The notes: generated from the sequence alone by a model not told the origin. Positions 35,901 through 45,490 are shown, counted from the stretch's first letter. The stretch: DNA of 64,000 nt from Simiduia sp. 21SJ11W-1 (GCF_024138675.1 NZ_CP090959.1:1302001-1366000); one strand, 5' to 3'. Translations and numbers: made by a program.

Positions 35901-36340
35901 AGGGAGTGCCAGGGATGTAGGTACACCGAGAAGGGCAGGACGCCCGGGAGCGGTGTTGTAGCAGGCTAAGCAAAACCCAATTATTACTTGGGATGGCGGG
36001 TCGGCGTGCTCAAGGTCACTGCCGAATACTTTTAGAGCGACAACACTATGTGCACAGATGACGCAAGGGAGTGCCAGGGATGTAGGTACACCGAGAAGGG
36101 CAGGACGCCCGGGAGCGGTGTTGTAGCAGGCTAAGCAAAACCCAATTATTACTTGGGATGGCGGGTCGGCGTGCTCAAGGTCACTGCCGAATACTTTTAG
36201 AGCGACAACACTATGTGCACAGATGACGCAAGGGAGTGCCAGGGATGTAGGTACACCGAGCAGGGCAGGACGCCCGGGAGCGGTGTTGAAGCAGGCTAAG
36301 CAGAACCCAATTATTACTTGGGATGGCGAGTCGGCGTGCT
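35901..36340. repeat. 165-bp tandem repeat, 2.7 copies
   Basis: Copy 1 (35901-36065) and copy 2 (36066-36230) appear identical; copy 3 (36231-36340) covers the first 110 bp with about four substitutions. Each unit holds two potential hairpins: GGGC-AGGAC-GCCC, and CCCAA-TTATTAC-TTGGG. No open reading frame spans it. The sequence just before copy 1 (35868-35900) is a degenerate start of another unit (GGATGTAGGTAC). The array lies between pdsO and the EamA gene. Confidence 0.93.
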
Positions 36341-36380
36341 TTAACCACAGCCTTTCTATTTCTAAAATACACCTTCATTT

Positions 36381-36425
36381 GTGACGCCCGAGAGCGGTGT
36401 TACAACGGGCGAGGTAAAACCCAAA
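36381..36425. repeat. Degenerate fragment of the 165-bp repeat
   Basis: Matches about 43 bp of the repeat unit (the GACGCCCG-GAGCGGTGTT part through AAAACCCA) with several changes, 40 bp beyond the array. It suggests an older copy. Confidence 0.7.
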
Positions 36426-36511
36426 CCTTCTACCAAACCACACACAATCACCGCTTTTGCGCCTTAAATGTTAGGATGCCCCCACATTTAATATTCCCGA
36501 CGGATCACACA

Positions 36512-37354
36512 GTGATTAAAACCATCTCACTCACACTGGTGGCCATGGGCGCGTTTGCGGGCAACTCCATTTTATGTCGCCTGGCGCTGAAAGATACCGC
36601 CTTAGATGCCGCAAGCTTTACTGCAATACGGCTGCTTTCTGGCGCCTTGGTACTTGGGTGTATTGTGCTGATTCAGCGCCGCTCACTGTGGCGCGCGGGC
36701 AGCTGGTTGGGCGCGGCCATGCTGTTTGTGTATGCGGGCGCGTTTTCTTTTGCTTACATAGAGCTCACGGCGGCCGCCGGTGCGTTGATTTTATTTGCAG
36801 CAGTGCAGGTGACGATGATCGGTGTAGGGCTTGCCCGCGGCGAACATCTCAGCAGGTGGCAGTGGCTGGGCGTGTGTCTTGCGTGCGCGGGTTTGGTGGG
36901 CTTGTTGCTGCCCGGTGTGTCTGCTCCACCTTTGATGGCTGCCATGCTTATGTTATTGGCAGGTGTGGCCTGGGGAGTTTACTCGCTACTCGGCCGCGGC
37001 GTTGTGGGCGCCACATCCATGACCGCCGGCAATTTCCTGCGCGCAGCCGTGATGGCGCTGCTGGTGTGGCCTTTCTTGGCTGGCCAATTTAAATGGCACA
37101 GTGCCGGCGCGCTTTACGCTGTTGCCTCCGGTGCACTCGCCTCGGGCGCGGGCTACGCGGTGTGGTATGCGGTGCTGCCATCGCTGCGTGCGGCAACGGC
37201 CTCCACGGTACAGCTAACGGTGCCAGTGCTTACGGCCATGTTGGGTGTGCTGTTTTTGCAAGAGCTGTTGAGCGTTCGCTTGTTGGTGGCCTGCACGGTA
37301 GTGCTGGGCGGTATTGCGCTGGTTATTCGCCCCCTAGCCCATACCAGAAGTTAA
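36512..37354 (+). CDS. EamA/DMT family transporter
   Basis: A 280-residue inner-membrane protein with about ten hydrophobic helices and the two EamA repeats (first half around VAMGAFAGNSILCRLALKD, second half from AAMLMLLAGVAWGVYSLLGRG). The substrate is unknown. The start is uncertain. GTG at 36512 gives the family's usual N-terminus and has CGGAT upstream; ATG at 36476 would add twelve residues but has a poorly spaced site. The upstream frame to 36323 runs into the repeat array and is rejected. Confidence 0.85.
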   Translation: MIKTISLTLVAMGAFAGNSILCRLALKDTALDAASFTAIRLLSGALVLGCIVLIQRRSLWRAGSWLGAAMLFVYAGAFSFAYIELTAAAGALILFAAVQVTMIGVGLARGEHLSRWQWLGVCLACAGLVGLLLPGVSAPPLMAAMLMLLAGVAWGVYSLLGRGVVGATSMTAGNFLRAAVMALLVWPFLAGQFKWHSAGALYAVASGALASGAGYAVWYAVLPSLRAATASTVQLTVPVLTAMLGVLFLQELLSVRLLVACTVVLGGIALVIRPLAHTRS

Positions 37355-37437
37355 CGCCGCTGCACTGATACCAGCACGGCCACCTGCCAGATAGCGGCTA
37401 TACTGTCACTATTCTCAGCTTAAAATCCGGCCCGGTA

Positions 37438-38901
37438 TTGACTGACTTCCGCACCCACCAAAGCCCGCCAGTGGTACTTACCAACTTACGCCACTATCGT
37501 CCGCTTGAGATTCTGGCAGTGGCTGCCCTGTACGTGGTATTCGCGCGCGTAAGCCAGGTGTTCGCCATTGAGCCTGGCAATGTCACCCCCTTTTGGATTC
37601 CCTCCGGGTTGATGGTGGCCTTGGCGCTGTATCGCGGGCCCGTTATTTGGCCGGGTGTGTTTTTGGGCGCTTTTGGTGGCAACATCTGGGCGTACATCCA
37701 GTTTGATTCGCCTGCAGGCGTGTTGGCTGCCGTGGCCTCGGCCAGCTTTAATGGTGTGGGCGATGTGCTAAGTACCGTGGTGATGGCCCAGTTTATTGTG
37801 CGCTTAACGGGTTCTTGCTACCCCTTTACTGCCCCCCGGCCCTTTGTCATTTACGCCTTGTTTGCCGTGCTATTGGGGCCTTTTATCAGTGCGGTATTTG
37901 GCATAACCGGCATGGTGCTTTTTGGGCATCTGGAATCTGCCTATTGGTGGGCCGCGGTATATACCTGGTTTGTGGGTGACGGGGTAGGGGCCTTGGTGTT
38001 CGGGCCTCTGATATTAAGCTGGTTGTTTCCAACCCAAAAAAAGTACGCCCATCGCATTTGGGTTTTTTTGGTGGTAAACGCAGTAGTGGCGGTCAATGCT
38101 TGCGCCTTTTTTGGGTTGATTGATGTACCTCAGGTGCTTGCCTATGGCGCCATGGTGTTAATCCCCGGGGCTTTTTATCTGGTGATTAACTACGAACAAC
38201 GCCTGGCATTTACAGCCCAGGCATTGCTGGCGTTTGTGGCGGTCTCGTCCATTTGGTTAAACGTGGGCCCGCTGGTGTCAGATTCGCAAACTCAATCGCT
38301 ATTGCAGCTGCAGCTGTATTTGGCCGTTTCCTCATTCATGGTGTATGTGATCGCGGTGGTGGGCTATGAGCGCGAATCGCGGCTGGCATTGCTAGAGTCG
38401 CAAAAATCGGATTTGGAGCACCTATACCGTAAAGATCAACTCACAGGCCTCTGGAACCGCTACCGGTTATCGGAATTTATTCAGCGTGAATTGGCTTTGT
38501 TCAAGCGCGATTTACGGCCCTTTGGCGTCATGCTCATAGATGTAGATGATTTCAAACTACTCAACGACAGCCACGGGCATCTGGCGGGTGACACGGTGCT
38601 GGTTGAATTGGCGCGCCTGCTGGAAACCCACACCCGCGAGAGCGATTTGTTGGGCCGCTGGGGGGGCGAGGAGTTTGTGGTGGTAGTGCACCATTGCAAT
38701 AAAAGCTCGCTTCAAAGCCTGGGCCAGAAAATCTGCGAGCGGGTAGCCGCGGAGGCATTCACGGGCAGTTTTGCTATCACCGTTAGTATTGGTGCCACGC
38801 TTGTGCAAGCTAATGATACCGAGCTTACCCTGCTTGATAGGGCCGATGAAGCGCTCTATGCCAGTAAAGCGCGAGGCAAAAACCAGATTACCTTGGCTTA
38901 G
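37438..38901 (+). CDS. MASE1-GGDEF diguanylate cyclase
   Basis: A 487-residue membrane protein. The N-terminal MASE1 sensor has about eight helices, including FARVSQVFAIEPGNVTPFWIPSG and PGVFLGAFGGNIWAY. The GGDEF domain starts at DQLTGLWNRYRL and has GGEEF at about residue 409, with an intact RxxD inhibitory site (RESD) before it, so it is probably active and feedback-inhibited. The only full-length start is TTG at 37438 with a poor ribosome site, so the exact start is uncertain and could be a few codons downstream (GTG near 37471). Confidence 0.88.
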   Translation: MTDFRTHQSPPVVLTNLRHYRPLEILAVAALYVVFARVSQVFAIEPGNVTPFWIPSGLMVALALYRGPVIWPGVFLGAFGGNIWAYIQFDSPAGVLAAVASASFNGVGDVLSTVVMAQFIVRLTGSCYPFTAPRPFVIYALFAVLLGPFISAVFGITGMVLFGHLESAYWWAAVYTWFVGDGVGALVFGPLILSWLFPTQKKYAHRIWVFLVVNAVVAVNACAFFGLIDVPQVLAYGAMVLIPGAFYLVINYEQRLAFTAQALLAFVAVSSIWLNVGPLVSDSQTQSLLQLQLYLAVSSFMVYVIAVVGYERESRLALLESQKSDLEHLYRKDQLTGLWNRYRLSEFIQRELALFKRDLRPFGVMLIDVDDFKLLNDSHGHLAGDTVLVELARLLETHTRESDLLGRWGGEEFVVVVHHCNKSSLQSLGQKICERVAAEAFTGSFAITVSIGATLVQANDTELTLLDRADEALYASKARGKNQITLA

Positions 38902-38955
38902 CAGGCTACGCCGGCTTGCAATGTTTTGGTTGAAAAACGAACAGCTTCTGCCGCC

Positions 38956-38984
38956 TTGCAATCGTACGCCAACTTCCCCATAAT
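38956..38984 (+). promoter_or_regulatory. Promoter of ffs
   Basis: TTGCAA at 38956-38961 and CATAAT at 38979-38984 with exactly 17 bp between them, followed by a GC-rich discriminator (GCGCCG), typical of strong growth-rate-regulated stable-RNA promoters. Confidence 0.75.
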
Positions 38985-38998
38985 GCGCCGCTCGTTAT

Positions 38999-39112
<114 letters not shown>

Positions 39113-39365
39113 CCAACGCCCCTCTGGCAATCGCCACCACACTTTACCCGCGTTTTAACTGGCCCGCTAATTCAGCCTGGGCGCTCCTGCTTGTTGCTCA
39201 TCTAACAGCTCGATGCCTTTGGGTGGCGACTAAGCCGCCGTTGGTGGCATAGGGCGCGCGGCACTTCGCTTTATCTTGGGTTTTGCTCTGGCTGCCGACA
39301 TTGCACCGGGAAATAACCGGTTGGCTCGTCTAGCATTCAACCAACCCTGTTTACCGGAGTTCCCC
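39113..39365. other. 253-bp gap without visible gene
   Basis: It separates ffs from the DUF885 gene. I see no hairpin-plus-T terminator, repeat or coding frame with a ribosome site, although the DUF885 frame is open back to 39276. Confidence 0.4.
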
Positions 39366-41255
39366 ATGTTTAACCCTTTAAAAGGTGCCCCTGCGGCGCG
39401 GGCCTTGTTGTTGCCATTGGTATTACTCTTGGCAGCCTTAGTGGCCGCCTGCAGTGGCCAGCCGGCGTCACCTGCCAAGGCGCTCACTGATGCCCCCAGT
39501 GTGGCCGAAGAAAATGCACAATCTCTCAATGCCTTTTTTCAGGCGCAATTCGAGGCGCAGCTTGCGCGCTCACCCCAGGCCAAAACCTATTTGGGTATGC
39601 GCGATGACCTTGAAGCCTACGGCCAGTGGGATGACCCAAGCCATGCCGCGCGTGATGAAGAAGTGGCACTTACCAAAGCCTCTCTAGCAGAAATGCGCAG
39701 CCGCTTTGCCAATGCTGACTTGCCCGAGGCCGCAAGGGTGTCTTACAAGTTTGCAGAATTTGTGGCCGAGAACAGTTTGCGCCAGGCGGCGTTTGAAGAC
39801 CAAAACTACGTGTTCACCCAATTTTTTGGCCCGCACAGCGACATGAGTACGCTCCTGATCGGCTATCACAGTGTCAACACCGTGGCCGAGGCCGAGGCCT
39901 ACATTAGCCGCCTAAACAGTTATGGCGAAGTGCTAAATACCCACATCGATCACGCCCAAGCGCGGGCAAAAGCAGGCGTAATGCCGCCGGCATTTGCCTA
40001 CCCCGTGGTTATAGAAACCAGCCGCGGTTTGATTACCGGCGCACCCTTTGAAAGCGACGCAAGCACTGTGGGCAACTCGCCATTGTGGGCTGATTTTGTG
40101 GCCAAGGTGGATGCGCTCGATGCCAGCAAGGCCAAGAAAGAAGCCTTAAAGGCGCGCGCCAAGCAGGCACTAATAGGCAGCGTAAAGCCTGCTTATGATC
40201 GCCTTATTAGCGTGATGCAAGGGCAGGCCAAGCAGGTAGGCGAGGGCGATGGCGTATGGAAATTACCTCGCGGAAAGGCCTATTACCAAGCCCAGTTGGC
40301 CAACTACACCACCCGCGACGATCTTACCGCCGAAGACATTCACAGCCTTGGCCTTCTTGAGGTTGCGCGCATTCACGGTGAGATGCGTGAGATTATGGCA
40401 AAGGTGAAATTCAATGGCAGCCTGCAGGCGTTTTTTAAACACTTGCGTGAAAGCGATGAATTTTATTACACCAATAACGACGCCGGGCGTGCCCGTTACC
40501 TGCGTGAGGCCACAGCCTACATTGATGCCATGATGGCACGCGCACCCGAGTACTTTGGCACCTTGCCAAAGGCCGATTTGGAAGTGCGCGCCGTGGAGCC
40601 CTACCGCATTGAAACGGCCACCGGTGCGTTTTATGAGCCGGGTTCGCTGGATGGCACCCGCCCAGGTGCTTATTACGTCAACCTCAGCAACATGCGTGAA
40701 CTGCCGGTCTACCAAATGGAAACCCTGGCCTATCACGAAGGTGCGCCCGGGCATCACTTTCAGGGCAGCATTGCGCAAGAGTTGAACAACGTGCCCATGT
40801 TCCAAAAGCTCACCTGGTATTCCGCCTATGGCGAAGGCTGGGCGCTGTATGCCGAAAAAATGGGTAAAGATATGGGCGCCTTTACGGATCCATACCAGGA
40901 TTTCGGGCGCCTGAGCTATGAGGTGTTTCGCGCCGCACGCCTGGTGGTAGATACCGGTATTCACGCCAAGCGCTGGACAGAAAGCGAAGCGCGTAAATAC
41001 ATGCTGGCCAATACCCCGATGACCGAAGGCGACATTGAAAATGAAGTGCGCCGCTACATTGTGTGGCCTGGCCAGGCGGTGTCTTACAAGGTGGGTATGC
41101 TCACCATTTTGGAGTTGCGTCAGAAGGCTATGGATGCACTGGGTGATAAATTCGATTACCGCGAGTTTCACGATGCGGTGCTTACCAGCGGCTCTTTGCC
41201 GTTGTCGTTGCTGGCAGAGCAGGTGGATGCCTATATTCAATCGAAAGGGCAGTAA
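39366..41255 (+). CDS. DUF885 family lipoprotein, putative metallopeptidase
   Basis: A 629-residue exported lipoprotein. The signal peptide ends in a lipobox (ALVAAC, Cys20-25 region) after a hydrophobic core (ARALLLPLVLLLAALV). The DUF885 domain follows, with the conserved metal-site-like motif YHEGAPGHHFQG at about residues 456-467 and AYGEGWALYAEKMG, which resemble gluzincin metallopeptidase motifs (HExxH-like plus downstream Glu). The exact substrate is unknown; family members have been described as predicted peptidases. The start is the ATG at 39366 behind CGGAGTT. A bidirectional terminator follows. Confidence 0.9.
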   Translation: MFNPLKGAPAARALLLPLVLLLAALVAACSGQPASPAKALTDAPSVAEENAQSLNAFFQAQFEAQLARSPQAKTYLGMRDDLEAYGQWDDPSHAARDEEVALTKASLAEMRSRFANADLPEAARVSYKFAEFVAENSLRQAAFEDQNYVFTQFFGPHSDMSTLLIGYHSVNTVAEAEAYISRLNSYGEVLNTHIDHAQARAKAGVMPPAFAYPVVIETSRGLITGAPFESDASTVGNSPLWADFVAKVDALDASKAKKEALKARAKQALIGSVKPAYDRLISVMQGQAKQVGEGDGVWKLPRGKAYYQAQLANYTTRDDLTAEDIHSLGLLEVARIHGEMREIMAKVKFNGSLQAFFKHLRESDEFYYTNNDAGRARYLREATAYIDAMMARAPEYFGTLPKADLEVRAVEPYRIETATGAFYEPGSLDGTRPGAYYVNLSNMRELPVYQMETLAYHEGAPGHHFQGSIAQELNNVPMFQKLTWYSAYGEGWALYAEKMGKDMGAFTDPYQDFGRLSYEVFRAARLVVDTGIHAKRWTESEARKYMLANTPMTEGDIENEVRRYIVWPGQAVSYKVGMLTILELRQKAMDALGDKFDYREFHDAVLTSGSLPLSLLAEQVDAYIQSKGQ

Positions 41256-41310
41256 ATCCTTTGTTGGGGCCACCCCTTAGCCCATAAAAATAGCGCTAAA
41301 ACGCCGCCAT

Positions 41311-41339
41311 AAAAAAAGCACCCGAAGGTGCTTTTTTTA
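41311..41339. terminator. Bidirectional terminator
   Basis: A-run plus GCACC-CGAA-GGTGC stem plus T-run (AAAAAAGCACC / GGTGCTTTTTTT). It serves both the DUF885 gene and the HU-like gene, which converge here. Confidence 0.88.
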
Positions 41340-41357
41340 TTACCGGGAAAGGCGCGT

Positions 41358-41765
41358 TTAAACTGCCATTTCCTTCAGCTTTTTCAGCGGGCGAATTTTA
41401 ACCGAGGTGCTGGCAGGCTTGGCCTTGAACACAGTTTCTTCGCCAGTGAAAGGGTTGATACCCTTGCGCGCTTTTTTGGCGGGCTTTTTCACGGTGTTGA
41501 TTTTCAACATGCCGGGCAGCACAAACTCGCCACAGGCTTTTTTCTTGATGTGAGCTTCAATGACGTTGCCCAGCTCTTCCAGTACCGCGCTCACTTCTTT
41601 TTTGCTGAGTTCGGTGGTTTCGGCAATGTGGGTCACGATTTGGGTTTTAGTAAAGCGCTCGCCCACGGCTTTCAGTGGTTTTTTGGCAGCCGCTTTGGCG
41701 GGTGCTTTTTTGGCAGGAGCTTTTTTAGCTGGAGCTTTCTTGGCTGGTGCTTTTTTGGCGGCCAT
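41358..41765 (-). CDS. HU-family DNA-binding protein with histone-H1-like tail
   Basis: A 135-residue nucleoid protein. Residues 1-30 are an Ala/Lys/Pro repeat (KKAPA x5) resembling histone H1 tails. Residues about 35-125 form an HU/IHF fold: FTKTQIVTHIAETTELSKKEV, ELGNVIEAHIKKKACGEFVLPGMLKI, and the DNA-binding arm RKGINPFTGEETVFKAKPAS. The arm retains the N-P-x-T-G motif with the proline that intercalates in HU. The tail probably adds non-specific DNA compaction. The ATG at 41765 follows AAAGGATT. It is preceded by a leader of about 150 nt and a strong promoter. Confidence 0.92.
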   Translation of the reverse strand: MAAKKAPAKKAPAKKAPAKKAPAKAAAKKPLKAVGERFTKTQIVTHIAETTELSKKEVSAVLEELGNVIEAHIKKKACGEFVLPGMLKINTVKKPAKKARKGINPFTGEETVFKAKPASTSVKIRPLKKLKEMAV

Positions 41766-41919
41766 GCGTGAATCCTTTTAACGTTGGTCTAGAAGGTGTA
41801 AAACCGTAAATTTTGGGGGTAAGCAACCGGGGCCGGCTGGTTCAGCCATCCCATTAACACCCAGAGGAAAAAGCCCTTGTTTTATAGGCCTAAACGCCTC
41901 TCGGTACGCTTGGGCACTA

Positions 41920-41948
41920 TATATAAAGCATTCTCGGGGTGGCGGCAA
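41920..41948 (-). promoter_or_regulatory. Promoter of the HU-like gene
   Basis: Minus strand: TTGCCG (41948-41943), 17 bp, TATATA (41925-41920). This predicts a transcript start near 41912 and a leader of about 148 nt before the ATG, which may carry post-transcriptional control. Confidence 0.7.
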
Positions 41949-41970
41949 TAATAGTTTGGTAAAAAGCGCA

Positions 41971-41986
41971 AAAAAACCGGTTTTTT
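41971..41986. terminator. Palindromic terminator candidate for the HPt-HD-GYP gene
   Basis: AAAAAACCGGTTTTTT is a perfect 16-bp palindrome, 71 bp downstream of the stop of the minus-strand gene at 42057. The stem is short and AT-rich, so termination strength is doubtful. Confidence 0.4.
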
Positions 41987-42056
41987 ATGGTGTGCAGCGC
42001 AGGGCTACGCAAAAGAGTCACCATTTTTCACACGGGTAACAGTTGCTGCGGCTCGG

Positions 42057-43145
42057 CTACTGGCGGTTGTTGGGCCTGGCAATGGTGTTGAACACATCTA
42101 CCCAGCATTGGCTGAACTGGCTACCGGCGTAGCGGTTGATTTCAAGAATCGCGCGAATCAGTGGCCGCTGGGGCAGGTTCACATGGGCGCGGCTGTTCAC
42201 GCAGGCATCAAAGGCATCCACAATGGCAATGATTTTCGCACCATCGCAAATCTGGCTTTCGTTGAGCCCGTTGGGGTAGCCGGTGCCGTTCATGGTTTCG
42301 TGGTGCTGGCCCACCATTTCGGCGGCGGCGTCCCAGTCGCCCATGGTTTTTAACAAATCCACGGCTATGTGCAGGTGGCGACGCACCAGGGTGCGCTCAG
42401 CCTCCGTGTAGGTGCCCGGCTTGTGCAACAGGCTCAGGGGTAAAAACGCCATACCGAAGTCGTGCATGTACACTGCTGCCAGCAATTGTTGCGGGTCTAC
42501 GGGGTTGTCGGCCAGGCGGTTCATGGCCAGTGCCAGCTCTGCAATGCGGTGAGTGCGGCCCTGCCAATAGGGAGAGCGCTCGTCAATGGCGGGCAGCAGT
42601 TGCGCAAAAAAGGCGAGATCTTGATTGTGGGCAATGCCGAAATCCGCGTAGGCATTTCCTTGGGCTGCCGGTTTTTCGGTTTTCGGATCTAGCAGGGCAA
42701 TGCACTGGCGTATCAGTGCCGGGCGCTCTTCACGGGTGCAGCTGGCCAAGTGGCTGATGGCTTCGCAGATGGGCGGCATGTGATCGGCATCAATGGGCGC
42801 GGGCTGGCCGTTCAGGCTTGAGTCTACCAGTTTGTGGGTGGCATCCATGGCCAGCAAAATGACATCACTGAGCAGGTCGTCGTAGATGATTTTGCCCTGG
42901 CGCAGGGGTTCCAGCACATCTTCAACGCTTTGCAGTATCGGGCAGATGTTGGCCAGGCCAATGTAGATGAGGTTGCCCTTGATGGTGTGTACCCGCCGGA
43001 ACAGGTCTGCCAGCAACTCGGTATCTGTGGGGTTGCGCTCAAGTTTTAGCAGCAGCCGTTCGGCGGCCTGGTAGGCTTCTTCAAAATCTGCAAAGAAGTC
43101 TGCCACCATGTCTTGATCGGGGTTGGAGAAGTCGATGGCGCTCAT
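42057..43145 (-). CDS. HPt domain fused to HD-GYP phosphodiesterase
   Basis: A 362-residue cytoplasmic protein. The N-terminal HPt domain has phospho-His53 in RRVHTIKGNLIYIGL. The C-terminal HD-GYP domain has the metal pair H228-D229 (MHDFGMAFLP), further metal histidines in RRHLHIAVDLL and GQHHETMNGTGYPNGL (HH 281-282, GYP 289-291), and a DAFDA segment. The usual HDIGK reads HDFGM, so the lysine is absent. It is expected to hydrolyse cyclic di-GMP under control of a phosphorelay that would phosphorylate His53. No partner kinase is adjacent. GAGAC lies upstream of the ATG. Confidence 0.88.
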   Translation of the reverse strand: MSAIDFSNPDQDMVADFFADFEEAYQAAERLLLKLERNPTDTELLADLFRRVHTIKGNLIYIGLANICPILQSVEDVLEPLRQGKIIYDDLLSDVILLAMDATHKLVDSSLNGQPAPIDADHMPPICEAISHLASCTREERPALIRQCIALLDPKTEKPAAQGNAYADFGIAHNQDLAFFAQLLPAIDERSPYWQGRTHRIAELALAMNRLADNPVDPQQLLAAVYMHDFGMAFLPLSLLHKPGTYTEAERTLVRRHLHIAVDLLKTMGDWDAAAEMVGQHHETMNGTGYPNGLNESQICDGAKIIAIVDAFDACVNSRAHVNLPQRPLIRAILEINRYAGSQFSQCWVDVFNTIARPNNRQ

Positions 43146-43192
43146 GGGCGGGTCTCTTTGGCCATTGCCTGAAGCTTAGACCAGAAACGTGG

Positions 43193-43221
43193 TTTATCCG
43201 CCGCCACGCACAGGCTATAAT
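43193..43221 (+). promoter_or_regulatory. Promoter of the fmdB-aspS block
   Basis: A perfect TATAAT at 43216-43221 with a weaker TTTATC 17 bp upstream. It lies about 95 bp before the fmdB-like ATG. Confidence 0.55.
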
Positions 43222-43315
43222 CGCCCGTTTTTCACGCTCAGCCCCCAAATATCGGGCCGCTGGCCGGGAAAGCCCCGAATATCCGATATTGCCAGTTTGA
43301 TTGTCAGGAGCTGTT

Positions 43316-43588
43316 ATGCCCATTTATGAGTATCGCTGTGGGTCCTGTGGACACGAACTAGAGGCGCTGCAAAAGATCAGCGACGCGCCTTTAACCGATT
43401 GCCCGGAGTGCAAGCAGGCCAGTTTGGCCAAGCAGGTCTCTGCCGCCGGATTCCGGCTCAAAGGTGGCGGTTGGTATGAAACCGATTTTAAGGGCGGTAA
43501 AAAGAAGAATCTGGCTGGTGAGGCCGGCGCGCCGGCGAAATCCGCTAATGCCACCAAGGGTGGCAGTGGGGCGGCAGGCGCGGCCTAA
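43316..43588 (+). CDS. FmdB-family zinc-ribbon protein
   Basis: A 90-residue protein starting MPIYEYRCGSCGHELEAL, with a second CPEC pair (residues about 33-36), the FmdB/CxxC_CxxC_SSSS regulatory family. After GGGWYETDFK comes a low-complexity Ala/Gly/Ser tail. The function is unknown. It commonly sits directly before aspS in gammaproteobacteria, as here. The ATG at 43316 follows AGGAG. Confidence 0.9.
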   Translation: MPIYEYRCGSCGHELEALQKISDAPLTDCPECKQASLAKQVSAAGFRLKGGGWYETDFKGGKKKNLAGEAGAPAKSANATKGGSGAAGAA

Positions 43589-43673
43589 GCAGCCCTCGCA
43601 TTTTGCACCTTCTATTAATGCAGCAGGCTATTAATAGAACATACATTTTATTTTGATAACGGGATTTCAGATT

Positions 43674-45449
43674 ATGCGCACCGATTATTGTGGCGCCCTA
43701 AACGCATCATTCATCGATCAAGAGGTCACCCTGTGTGGCTGGGTAGACCGTCGACGAGACCACGGCGGCGTGATTTTCCTCGATCTGCGCGACCGCGATG
43801 GCATCGTGCAGGTGGTGTTTGATCCCGATTCCACCAATTTCGCCCTGGCCGACAAGGTGCGCAGCGAATACGTACTGAAAGTGACCGGCCGCGTGCGCGC
43901 CCGTAGCGAAGCCACCGTAAACCCGAAAATGGCCACAGGTGAAGTTGAAGTCTACGGCACGGGCCTGGAAATTCTGAATACCGCAGAAACCCCACCATTC
44001 CAGCTGGACTCACACGTAAGCGTGGGCGAAGACGTGCGCCTGAAATACCGCTACGTGGATTTGCGCCGCACAGAGATGCAGCACAACCTGCGCTTTCGCT
44101 CGAAGGTGACCACCGCCATTCGCAACTACCTGGATCTGGCGGGCTTTCTGGATATCGAAACCCCCATCCTGACCCGTGCCACACCAGAGGGCGCGCGCGA
44201 CTACCTGGTGCCTTCGCGCACCCACGATGGCAAGTTCTTTGCGCTGCCCCAGTCGCCCCAGCTGTTCAAGCAGTTGTTGATGGTGTCGGGCTTTGATCGC
44301 TACTACCAGGTGGCTAAGTGCTTCCGCGATGAAGACCTGCGGGCCGATCGTCAGCCGGAATTTACCCAGATTGATATCGAAACCTCGTTCATGGACGAGG
44401 CCGGCATCATGGGCATTGCAGAGGGCATGATCAAAGAGCTGTTTAGCACCTTGATGGATGTAGACCTGGGTGATTTCCCGCACATGACCTGGCAAGAGGC
44501 CATGGATCGCTACGGTTCAGACAAGCCAGACCTGCGTATTCCGCTGGAGCTTGTGGAAATCAAAGACCTGCTTAAAGACATCGAATTCAAAGTGTTTGCC
44601 GGCCCCGCCAACGATCCAAAGTGCCGCGTAACGGCGTTGAAAGTGACCGGCGGTGCGGAAATTTCCCGCAAGCAAATTGACGACTACACCAAGTTTGTGG
44701 GCATCTATGGCGCCAAGGGCCTGGCGTGGATCAAGGTCAACGAAATTGAAAAAGGTGTGGAAGGCTTGCAGTCGCCCATCATCAAGTTCCTGGGCGACGA
44801 GGTCACCCTGAAAGTGATGGAGCGCGTGGGTGCCCAAAATGGCGATATCGTGTTTTTCGGTGCCGATACTACCAAAGTGGTGTCTGAAGCGCTGGGTGCC
44901 TTGCGCTGTAAAGTGGGCGAAGATTTAAACCTCTACACCTGCCAGTGGGCGCCATTGTGGGTAGTAGACTTCCCCATGTTTGAAGAAACCGATGGCGGCG
45001 TGGCGGCACTGCACCACCCCTTCACCGCGCCTTCTTGCAGCCCGGAAGATCTGGTGGCCAACCCGGCCTCGGCGCTCTCGCGCGCCTATGACATGGTGCT
45101 CAACGGCACCGAGTTGGGCGGGGGCTCTGTGCGTATTCACGATCAATCCATGCAGCAGGCGGTATTCAAAATTTTGGGTATCAGCGCCGAAGAGCAGCGC
45201 GAGAAGTTCGGCTTCCTGCTGGATGCCCTCAAGTACGGTGCGCCACCGCACGGCGGCCTGGCCTTTGGTTTGGATCGCCTGATCATGCTGATGACGGGTT
45301 CATCGTCTATCCGCGATGTGATTGCCTTCCCGAAAACCCAGTCGGCCGCCTGTGTGATGACCGATGCCCCGGGCGCGGTAGACACCAAGCAGCTGCGTGA
45401 ACTGCACATCAAGTTGCGCGAAAAAGAGAAAAAAGACGAGGCCAAATAA
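43674..45449 (+). CDS. aspS: Aspartyl-tRNA synthetase
   Basis: Charges tRNA-Asp; class IIb synthetase. The 591-residue protein begins [18 protein letters not shown] with an OB-fold anticodon domain. Motif 2 is in [22 protein letters not shown], the bacterial GAD insertion domain follows, and motif 3 is [27 protein letters not shown]. The length is normal for the bacterial form. The ATG at 43674 is chosen over the upstream in-frame start at 43653 to match the family. Synteny with yebC and ruvC downstream is typical. Confidence 0.97.
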   Translation: MRTDYCGALNASFIDQEVTLCGWVDRRRDHGGVIFLDLRDRDGIVQVVFDPDSTNFALADKVRSEYVLKVTGRVRARSEATVNPKMATGEVEVYGTGLEILNTAETPPFQLDSHVSVGEDVRLKYRYVDLRRTEMQHNLRFRSKVTTAIRNYLDLAGFLDIETPILTRATPEGARDYLVPSRTHDGKFFALPQSPQLFKQLLMVSGFDRYYQVAKCFRDEDLRADRQPEFTQIDIETSFMDEAGIMGIAEGMIKELFSTLMDVDLGDFPHMTWQEAMDRYGSDKPDLRIPLELVEIKDLLKDIEFKVFAGPANDPKCRVTALKVTGGAEISRKQIDDYTKFVGIYGAKGLAWIKVNEIEKGVEGLQSPIIKFLGDEVTLKVMERVGAQNGDIVFFGADTTKVVSEALGALRCKVGEDLNLYTCQWAPLWVVDFPMFEETDGGVAALHHPFTAPSCSPEDLVANPASALSRAYDMVLNGTELGGGSVRIHDQSMQQAVFKILGISAEEQREKFGFLLDALKYGAPPHGGLAFGLDRLIMLMTGSSSIRDVIAFPKTQSAACVMTDAPGAVDTKQLRELHIKLREKEKKDEAK

Positions 45450-45490
45450 GGCCCGTTTCATCCAGTTAGCGGAGTAGGGGATACACCACT

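Noticed and set aside
35901-36340. CRISPR array
   Set aside because: The unit is 165 bp with no alternating unique spacers, and no cas genes are near. It is a plain tandem repeat.
40263-41273. 336-codon minus-strand frame inside the DUF885 gene
   Set aside because: The plus-strand frame has a lipobox and metal-site motifs; the minus frame has biased His/Phe-rich content typical of an antisense shadow.
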